This document shows positions 6,166 to 11,613 of a stretch of 11,613 bases of DNA, piece after piece. The stretch spans positions 1 to 11,613 of the forward strand of contig DASYXT010000021.1 of NCBI GenBank assembly GCA_035934555.1. Reading direction: 5' to 3'. Each line of letters opens with the position of its first letter. The stretch's first letter is position 1. This DNA is from DASYXT01 sp035934555. Lineage in GTDB: Bacteria; Verrucomicrobiota; Verrucomicrobiia; Limisphaerales; UBA8199. Both the position numbers and the translations under genes were made by a program. The notes beneath the pieces are model-generated. The model made no database searches. It was given only the letters and a program-made list of their open reading frames with translations, and was not told the DNA's origin.

Positions 6166-7718
6166 GCCATTTTCCCATTTTGACCGTGTTGACGCTGGTG
6201 CCGCTGCTGGGCGGCTTGGCCGTCATGGGCTCCGGGCGACTGCCGCGCGCGGCTGTCCGGCCGCTGGCTTTAGGCATCAGTTTTCTGGTTTTGGCGCTCA
6301 CGTTGCTGCTATGGGGCCGGTTTGATGCCGCGTCCGGTTTGCTTCAATTCGAAGAAAGCGCTGATTGGATTCCGACGCTCGGCGTGCACTACCACCTCGG
6401 CGTGGATGGGTTGAGCCTGCTGATGGTGCTGCTGACGGGCATCGTCGTGCCGATGGCGCTGCTGGCTTCCTGGCCCATCCGCGAGCGTGCGCCGCTCTAC
6501 TTCGGCCTGGTGCTGCTATTGCAAGCGGGGCTGATGGGAACGTTCACCGCGCTGAATTTCTTCCACTGGTTTCTTTTTTGGGAGCTGAGCCTGGTACCCG
6601 CCTTTTTCCTGATTAAACTGTGGGGCGGCCCGGGACGCTCGGCGGCCGCGACCCAGTTTTTCATTTATACCATGGTCGGCAGCGTCGCGATGCTCCTGGC
6701 GTTTCTGGCGATTTTCCTCTCCACGCATCGGTTCGATTTTACCGACCTCGCTGGGCTAGGCCGGAACGGCACGCTCGTCTCGGCCTTATCCGATCAACTA
6801 GGCTGGCGCGACTTGACCACCAAGCGCCTGGCGCTGGTTATCTTCTCCGGCGTGTTCCTGGGGTTCGCAGTCAAAGTGCCGCTGATCCCCTTCCACACCT
6901 GGTTGCCGGATGCCTACGCGGAGGCGCCGACCGGTACCACCATGCTGCTCACCGGCCTCATGTCCAAAATGGGCCTCTACGGGTTTCTGCGCATTCTGGT
7001 GCCGATCTTTCCCGAGGAGATGCGCTGGGTGCTGACGCCGCTGCTCTGGCTGGCCGTGCTGAGCATCGTGCTGTCGGCCGGCGCCGCGCTGGCCCAACGC
7101 GATTTGAAACGCATGCTCGCGTACTCCTCCATTAACCATCTCGGCTATTGCGTTTTGGGGTTGTTTGCCGTCATGCGCTCGAACCTGGCGCTGCCGAACC
7201 CGATGTTCGAAAAAGCCGCCGCGCTCAATGGCGTGCTGCTCCAGATGTTTAATCATGGGTTGACCGCGGCAACGCTCTTCTGGTTTGTGGCCTTCCTCGA
7301 ACAACGGGGTGAGGGCCTGCGCGGGCTGAACGATTTCGGCGGCTTGCGCCGCCGTGTGCCGGTCTTCTGTGGCCTGATGGGCATTGCGCTGTTCTCCTCT
7401 CTGGGGTTGCCGGGCTTGAACGGGTTCATCGGCGAATTTCTGATTTTCAAAGGCGCGTTTCCGCTGGCGACCTGGGCGACGGTGTTGGCCGTGTTTGGCC
7501 TGCTCGCCACGGCGGTGTTCATCCTGGGCATCCTCCAAAAAGTGTTCAGCGGCCCGCTAAACCCGAAGTGGGCGAGCTTCCCCGACCTGACCTTGCGCGA
7601 GCGCGTCGCGGTGGCGCCGCCCATTGTCATGATGTTTGTGCTGGGCATTTATCCGCAAGCCATTCTCGGCGTGGTCAATCGTACCGTGCTCGAAATGGTC
7701 CAGCACCTAAGGTTCTAA
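6162..7718 (+). CDS. nuoM: NADH-quinone oxidoreductase subunit M (first, canonical copy)
   Basis: Antiporter-like proton-pumping subunit of complex I, 518 residues (E. coli about 509) with about 14 transmembrane helices. The residues expected of an active channel are all visible: E141 in FLFWELSLVPAFF, K238 in GFAVKVPLIPFHTWLPDAY, K269 in LMSKMGLYGF, H326 in YSSINHLGY, H365 in QMFNHGL, and E425 in GFIGEFLIF. By position they correspond to E. coli NuoM E144, K234, K265 and E407. ATG at 6162 overlaps the end of the 23-codon frame described above. The next gene, another NuoM-type protein, starts three bases after the stop. Confidence 0.96.
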   Translation: MSHFPILTVLTLVPLLGGLAVMGSGRLPRAAVRPLALGISFLVLALTLLLWGRFDAASGLLQFEESADWIPTLGVHYHLGVDGLSLLMVLLTGIVVPMALLASWPIRERAPLYFGLVLLLQAGLMGTFTALNFFHWFLFWELSLVPAFFLIKLWGGPGRSAAATQFFIYTMVGSVAMLLAFLAIFLSTHRFDFTDLAGLGRNGTLVSALSDQLGWRDLTTKRLALVIFSGVFLGFAVKVPLIPFHTWLPDAYAEAPTGTTMLLTGLMSKMGLYGFLRILVPIFPEEMRWVLTPLLWLAVLSIVLSAGAALAQRDLKRMLAYSSINHLGYCVLGLFAVMRSNLALPNPMFEKAAALNGVLLQMFNHGLTAATLFWFVAFLEQRGEGLRGLNDFGGLRRRVPVFCGLMGIALFSSLGLPGLNGFIGEFLIFKGAFPLATWATVLAVFGLLATAVFILGILQKVFSGPLNPKWASFPDLTLRERVAVAPPIVMMFVLGIYPQAILGVVNRTVLEMVQHLRF

Positions 7719-7721
7719 CGC

Positions 7722-9311
7722 ATGGCCTGGACCATCTACGTCTCATTTCTCGGCGCGCTGGTTCTGCTCCTGTTGCCCCGTTCGTGTGTCCATTGCGCGC
7801 GCCTCATCGCCCTTGGCACCGCCTTGGGCGGCCTTGGCTGCGCTATTGCCGGCGCGATTCATTTTCATCCAGGGCACCTTAAAACCATTTGCCAAGTGCC
7901 TTGGGTACCCTCCCTCGGCCTCGAGTACCACCTCGCCGCCGATGGCATCAGCCTGACACTAGTGCTCCTGACGGGCCTGGCCGCCACCGCCGGCGTGTTG
8001 TTCTCCTGGAACGTGAAGGAACGCGTGGGTGAGTTTTTCGCGTTTTATCTCGCGTTGATCGGCGGTGTCTATGGCGTGTTCCTCAGCTTTGATTTGTTCC
8101 TGCTCTTTGTCTTTTATGAAATCGCGATTATTCCGAAGTACTTTCTGATTGCGATTTGGGGTTCGACGCGGCGGGAGTACGGCGCGATGAAGCTCGCGCT
8201 CTATTCCTTTGTCGGCAGCGCAATGGTGCTCATCGGCCTGATCGCGGCCTATGTCGCCGCCGGTTCCCACACGATGAACCTGACCGAGTTGGCCCAATTC
8301 CATTTCTCGCATGAGTTCCAAATGTGGGCTTTTCCGCTGGTCTTTGTCGGCTTTGCCATTTTGGCTGGCATGTGGCCGTTCCACACTTGGGCGCCAACTG
8401 GCCACGTCGCGGCGCCAACCGCCGCCTCAATGTTGCTGGCCGGAGTGGTGATGAAGCTAGGCGCTTATGGCTGCCTGCGCGTCGCCATGACTCTGTTCCC
8501 GGGGGGTCTCGACCCTTGGTCGGTCGAGCAATACTCACCGCACCTGTTGGCGTCGTTCGCTGCCCACTCGCCCATCGACAATCTGCAATGGGCGCTGCAC
8601 GGCCTGGGCTTCAATTCCTGGCGGGATGTGTTCAGCCTTTTGGCAGTCATCGGGATCGTTTACGGCGCGATGGTGGCACTGGTGCAAAAGGATTTCAAAT
8701 TTGTCATTGGCTATTCGAGCGTCAGCCACATGGGCTTCGTGCTGCTGGGGCTGATGGCCTTAAACCAGTTCGGCCTCAGCGGCGCCGTCCTCCAGATGTT
8801 CTCGCACGGCGTCATTGCGGGGCTGCTGTTCGCCGTCGTGGGCCGCATGATCTATGACCGGACACACACCCGGCAATTAAACGAACTGCAGCAGTTGGAC
8901 CTCAACCGGGTGCTGCCGTTTGCCGCGGTGACCTTCACACTGGCTGGGATTGCCTCGATGGGCCTGCCGGGCTTTAGCGGGTTCGTTGCCGAGCTGCAGG
9001 TGCTGGTTGGCGCGTGGCAGGCCTACCCTACTCTGACGGTCCTGACAGGGATCGGAATTCTAATCGGTGTCGCTTACACTCTGCGCGCCCTGCAGCAGGC
9101 CTTTTTCGGCGAGCCCGAACCCGCCGCGGCCCTGAGCAGCGGCCACGCGGCCCTGGGGCCGATTTCACTTCCGGAAAAAGCGGGCGCGGTGCTGTTGCTC
9201 GGCGCGTCGCTGGTGGTGGGGCTGTATCCGCACGTGTTGCTGCGATGGATCGTGCCCGCGCTTCATTCGGACCTTTTTGCCCCAATGTTGTCGAAGGGAG
9301 TAGGGCCATGA
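7722..9311 (+). CDS. nuoM: Second, divergent NuoM-family subunit of complex I
   Basis: A 529-residue antiporter-like membrane protein, homologous to the preceding gene but clearly divergent. Retained channel residues are E133 in FVFYEIAIIPKYF, K245 in VVMKLGAYG, K326 and H336 in KDFKFVIGYSSVSHMGF, H362 in QMFSHGV, and E424 in GFVAELQVL. The striking change is at GFAILAGMWPFHTWAP (210-225): where the first copy reads GFAVKVPLIPFHTW, the lysine is replaced by leucine (L214), and the following D and E (PDAYAE) become T and A (PTGHVA). Two NuoM proteins in tandem are the mark of the '2M' complex I type. AAGG at 7709-7712 is a plausible ribosome site for ATG 7722. The stop overlaps nuoN (ATGA). 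A Mrp- or hydrogenase-type antiporter homologue is an alternative, but the nuo context argues against it. Confidence 0.92.
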   Translation: MAWTIYVSFLGALVLLLLPRSCVHCARLIALGTALGGLGCAIAGAIHFHPGHLKTICQVPWVPSLGLEYHLAADGISLTLVLLTGLAATAGVLFSWNVKERVGEFFAFYLALIGGVYGVFLSFDLFLLFVFYEIAIIPKYFLIAIWGSTRREYGAMKLALYSFVGSAMVLIGLIAAYVAAGSHTMNLTELAQFHFSHEFQMWAFPLVFVGFAILAGMWPFHTWAPTGHVAAPTAASMLLAGVVMKLGAYGCLRVAMTLFPGGLDPWSVEQYSPHLLASFAAHSPIDNLQWALHGLGFNSWRDVFSLLAVIGIVYGAMVALVQKDFKFVIGYSSVSHMGFVLLGLMALNQFGLSGAVLQMFSHGVIAGLLFAVVGRMIYDRTHTRQLNELQQLDLNRVLPFAAVTFTLAGIASMGLPGFSGFVAELQVLVGAWQAYPTLTVLTGIGILIGVAYTLRALQQAFFGEPEPAAALSSGHAALGPISLPEKAGAVLLLGASLVVGLYPHVLLRWIVPALHSDLFAPMLSKGVGP

Positions 9312-10798
9312 ATTACCTGGAACTCGTCCGGTTCTGCGTGCCGGAGATTATTGTGGCAACCACGGCCTTATTGGTTTTGGCGGTTGATTTGTTCACGCTG
9401 CGCGAGCTCGAATACCGCACCCGCCTGAGCATCGGCACGATGCTTGCCGGCGTGGGCTGCCTGGTGGCAATCGCCTGGATGCTCGCACTGCCGCAATCGG
9501 CGAACCTCTCTGAAGGCATGCTGGTCGTCAGCCGGCTCACGCAGTGGGTGAAAGTCTGCCTGCTGGTATTGACCTGCTTCGCGCTGTTGCTTTCTGCCGA
9601 CACGGATTTTACAGAGCATGTCGGCGAATACCTGGCCTTAATTCTCCTGGCGGCGGTGGGGATGATGTTCCTGGTCAGCGCGGAAGACATCCTCATGATC
9701 TTTGTCGCGCTCGAACTCACCAGCCTCTCGCTTTATGTGCTGGCCGCGTTCAATAAATCCAGCCGCGCTTCAGCCGAAGCCGCGCTCAAATACTTCCTCT
9801 TTGGCGGCGTGTCTTCCGCGTTCACGTTATTCGGGCTGAGCCTCCTGTATGGACTGTCTGGCGCGACAAATTTGGACCGAATCGCCGCGGCGCTTCACGC
9901 CGCGCCGCTGGACCCCTTACTGGCGCTGGCGATTGTGATGACACTCATTGGCCTGGGATTCAAGGTTGCGGCCGCCCCATTTCATTTGTGGGCGCCCGAT
10001 GTGTATCAGGGCGCCCCGACACCTAGCGCCGCATTTATCGCTTCGGGCTCGAAACTCGCAGGCTTTTTCATTCTCGCGCGGGTGACCATGGCCGGATTTA
10101 AAGGCGTCGAAGGCGGCGCCGGCTGGGATGCCGCCGTGCCTGGTTGGGTGCCGGTTGTGGCTGCGGTGGCTGTGATTTCGATGCTCTTGGGCAATCTGGC
10201 CGCCCTGGCCCAAACCAGTGTCCGCCGTTTGTTGGCCTATTCTGCCATCGCGCATGCCGGGTATATCCTGATCGGCGTCGTCGCCCATGCCGGCACGAGC
10301 CTGGCGGCGGTGGTCTATTATGCGGTTACTTACGCGCTGGCGACCCTTGGCGCATTCGGCGTCGTGGCGGCAGTCGAGCGCCAGACCGGCCGAGAGCGTC
10401 TCACCGATTTTGCCGGCTTGAGCCGCCATGCGCCTCTGCTCTCGCTCTGCATGATGGTCTTTATGCTGTCGCTGGCCGGCATCCCGCCGCTGGCGGGGTT
10501 TTTCGGAAAATTCTATTTATTCAGCGCAGCCCTTGGTGCCGGGCCCCAAAACCTGGGCCTGCTTTGGCTGGTTATTCTGGCGCTGGTGATGAGCGCCGTC
10601 TCCCTCTATTACTACCTCAAGGTCCTCAAGCAGATTTACGTCGCCGACGCTGCCGCGGGCCAAACCTTGCCCAAGCCAGCCTCGCCCCTGCTCCAAGCCA
10701 CCGTCGCCGCACTAGCTCTGGCCGTGATTTGCCTCGGCTGCTTGCCGGCGTGGTTTGTCGAGCGGCTGACCGATTCGATTAAGCTGGCGGGCCTGTAG
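9308..10798 (+). CDS. nuoN: NADH-quinone oxidoreductase subunit N
   Basis: Antiporter-like proton-pumping subunit closest to NuoK in the membrane arm, 496 residues (E. coli about 485). Expected residues are present: E136 in VALELTSLSLYVLAAF, K219 in GFKVAAAPFHLWAPDVYQGA, K249 in GSKLAGFF, H316 in YSAIAHAGY, and K401 in GFFGKFYLF. Although the frame is open far upstream, ATG 9308 is the right start: it overlaps the stop of the preceding gene (ATGA at 9308-9311), follows a purine-rich GAAGGGAG at about 9293-9300, and begins MNYLELVRFCVPEI, a typical NuoN N-terminus. It is the last nuo gene here; an AGGAGG follows its stop directly. Confidence 0.96.
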   Translation: MNYLELVRFCVPEIIVATTALLVLAVDLFTLRELEYRTRLSIGTMLAGVGCLVAIAWMLALPQSANLSEGMLVVSRLTQWVKVCLLVLTCFALLLSADTDFTEHVGEYLALILLAAVGMMFLVSAEDILMIFVALELTSLSLYVLAAFNKSSRASAEAALKYFLFGGVSSAFTLFGLSLLYGLSGATNLDRIAAALHAAPLDPLLALAIVMTLIGLGFKVAAAPFHLWAPDVYQGAPTPSAAFIASGSKLAGFFILARVTMAGFKGVEGGAGWDAAVPGWVPVVAAVAVISMLLGNLAALAQTSVRRLLAYSAIAHAGYILIGVVAHAGTSLAAVVYYAVTYALATLGAFGVVAAVERQTGRERLTDFAGLSRHAPLLSLCMMVFMLSLAGIPPLAGFFGKFYLFSAALGAGPQNLGLLWLVILALVMSAVSLYYYLKVLKQIYVADAAAGQTLPKPASPLLQATVAALALAVICLGCLPAWFVERLTDSIKLAGL

Positions 10799-10860
10799 AG
10801 GAGGTCGAATGTGGTTTTTGTGTCCCGAATTCCGTCAGACGGGGATAATATAACCTTCCC
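10799..10860. other. Gap after nuoN with a strong orphan Shine-Dalgarno; no clear terminator
   Basis: AGGAGG at 10799-10804 abuts the nuoN stop. ATG at 10809 opens only 14 codons (stop TAA at 10851-10853). GTG at 10811 opens 67 codons to 11014, but that frame runs antisense through the decayed nucleotidyltransferase and has no recognisable motif. GGGGA (10841-10845) pairs with TCCCC (10857-10861) over an 11-base loop without a T tract, so it is a poor terminator. How transcription of the nuo block ends is not visible. Confidence 0.35.
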
Positions 10861-11251
10861 CTATCCTCCGAGTGCTCTAAGGTCATCGAGGTCCTTGGGC
10901 CGCGAGGAGGCACGCTTGTTGCGGAGCAGATTATCAAAACCAATCATGAATAAAGGGATATTCATGGTAGGCGACAAGATCCGCAGTTCGAGCCTATTGC
11001 TCCAGGCGTCTTGAAAAACCACCCCATCGATCCGGTTTAGCAGATCGATCCGGTTCGGGGGTCGGCCAAATTGGATGATGACGCCCGGTTCAGCGAGTTC
11101 GTCGGCAGATTGGATGCCCGGAATGGTTCCACTCCGCCTCTCCGCCGACCACGACGTATTTCGCATTATGAGCGTGCAACAGCCGGATGAATTCCAGGAT
11201 ATCCGGCGAGAAGTGGGACGCCTCTATCGCTTTTTTTGGCTGATGTGGCAT
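10861..11251 (-). pseudogene. Decayed nucleotidyltransferase (MNT/DUF6036-like) with internal deletion and frameshift
   Basis: Two minus-strand frames together look like one broken gene. From ATG at 11251 the first frame encodes MPHQPKKAIEASHFS, then ILEFIRLLHAHNAKYVVVGG, the usual N-terminus of small standalone nucleotidyltransferases with the GG of the active site, and stops soon after NHSGHP. A second frame resumes with ADELAEPGVIIQFGRPPNRI, then DLLNRIDGV and the typical C-terminus IGFDNLLRNKRASSRPKD, ending at TAG 10861-10863. The middle, which should hold the metal-binding D-x-D after 'HPRAT', is missing, by perhaps 35-45 codons, so no activity is expected. Family assignment is by pattern recall. 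The gene converges on nuoN and overlaps the small partner gene by 28 bases. Confidence 0.75.
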
Positions 11252-11403
11252 GCCCGCACGTCGGCTTGTTTGCCAGGGAAGAGACGGTCCTTGATTTGCC
11301 GGGCCGCCCGCATTCTCTCTCGAGGACTCATGCTTCCGTATTGTTGCCTTTCCCAGACTTCGGCTTCCGCAAAACTATGCGACTTTTTTACAACGCGCTC
11401 CAT
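11224..11403 (-). CDS. Small partner protein encoded upstream of the nucleotidyltransferase (possible toxin-antitoxin component)
   Basis: A 59-residue, strongly charged, soluble protein running from ATG (11401-11403) to TAG (11224-11226). It begins MERVVKKSHSFAEAEVWERQ and continues with MSPRERMRAARQIKDRLFPG and ADVRACHISQKKR. The layout 'K-S-F-x-E-A-E-x-W ... M-S/T-P-R/E-E-R ... R-L-F/Y-G ... DVR' matches, from memory, small uncharacterised proteins found directly upstream of MNT/DUF6036-like nucleotidyltransferases; such pairs are suspected to be toxin-antitoxin-like. The frame stays open upstream of the ATG (KDYRDFDH), so a longer start is possible. No clear Shine-Dalgarno is seen. The gene appears intact even though its partner is destroyed. 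Biochemical function is unknown. Confidence 0.6.
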   Translation of the reverse strand: MERVVKKSHSFAEAEVWERQQYGSMSPRERMRAARQIKDRLFPGKQADVRACHISQKKR

Positions 11404-11613
11404 ATGATCGAAATCACGATAGTCCTTTTGGCAAGCCGCGAAAAGCCGAAAGGAGCGAAAGCAGGCTGACTCCTATGGTCGAGTCAGAACTCTGGTAGCC
11501 ATTTTGGTTTAGAGACAGTTACGAGGCTGAGCGCTTTTTTTCCGCCCTGAGCGGACATGAAATCGTAAAAGCCGCTCATGCTGGCCCGGCGTCGATCCCT
11601 GCAGTGCCTAATC
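11404..11613. other. Right-edge region, no convincing gene
   Basis: A minus-strand frame is open from the window edge (11612) to a TGA at 11484-11486, giving about 42 residues that end KPKWLPEF, with an internal ATG at 11579. It might be the tail of a gene entering from the right, but I recognise nothing in it. TGACTC (11467-11472) and GAGTCA (11481-11486) form a 6-bp inverted repeat with an 8-base interior, between that frame and the small gene at 11224-11403. It could be an operator or weak hairpin, or chance. Confidence 0.25.

Noticed and set aside
6798..7538. 246-codon minus-strand open frame within nuoM
   Set aside because: Hydrophilic antisense shadow of a membrane-protein gene (Gln/Arg/His-rich), which is the expected complement of hydrophobic codons.
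9014..9307. N-terminal extension of nuoN by 98 codons
   Set aside because: The added part is an Arg-rich out-of-frame reading of the preceding gene; ATG 9308 has the ATGA overlap, a purine-rich leader and the typical NuoN beginning.
10841..10861. GGGGA/TCCCC inverted pair as a terminator of the nuo operon
   Set aside because: Five-base stem, eleven-base AT-rich loop and no following T tract; too weak to call.
10811..11014. 67-codon plus-strand frame starting GTG after AGGAGG
   Set aside because: Most of it is antisense to the nucleotidyltransferase pseudogene, whose family pattern is recognisable; the plus frame shows no motif. The ribosome-site observation is kept as a separate finding.
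11236..11469. 77-codon plus-strand frame at the right end
   Set aside because: Antisense to the small 59-residue gene, which matches a known pattern; no independent support for the plus frame.

Overview
The window looks like a chromosomal segment of a moderately GC-rich bacterium. I think a member of the Verrucomicrobiota (Pedosphaera/Limisphaerales-like) is most likely. The reasons are the dispersed palindrome GCGGACATTCCTGTCCGC at 3014-3031 and 3092-3109, which I associate with those genomes from memory, weak or absent Shine-Dalgarno sequences, and a nucleotidyltransferase-type cassette at the right end. The taxon is an inference, not something the sequence proves.

Layout, left to right. 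Positions 1-117 hold the last 38 codons of an unidentified protein, possibly a transposase. Then comes cmk (cytidylate kinase, 294-983), overlapping plsC (acyl-glycerol-phosphate acyltransferase, 953 or 980 to 1630). From 1782 to 10798 there is a long same-strand block of membrane-arm genes of respiratory complex I: nuoH, nuoJ, nuoK, nuoL, nuoM, a second divergent nuoM paralogue, and nuoN. Most junctions are ATGA overlaps or gaps of a few bases. The exceptions are nuoH-nuoJ (182 bp) and nuoL-nuoM (64 bp). On the minus strand at the right end lie a wrecked nucleotidyltransferase gene (10861-11251) and its small, intact upstream partner (11224-11403). No convincing gene is visible from 11404 to 11613.

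How the genes work together: NuoH carries quinone-binding and coupling residues next to the peripheral arm. NuoJ and NuoK continue the proton path. NuoN, NuoM and NuoL are antiporter-like pump subunits, with NuoL's lateral helix lying along the others. This locus has two NuoM-type subunits, and its NuoL has an unusually long lateral-helix region. That combination fits the '2M' type of complex I, proposed to contain one extra pump module. The second NuoM keeps several channel residues but lacks the lysine normally found in GFAVKVP.

Things that do not fit a textbook operon: nuoI is missing between nuoH and nuoJ, and the gap holds a perfect 28-bp inverted repeat. A 23-codon open frame fills the nuoL-nuoM gap exactly, with ATGA overlaps at both ends. 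An AGGAGG directly after nuoN has no obvious gene to serve. The peripheral-arm genes (nuoA-G, nuoI) are not in this window.
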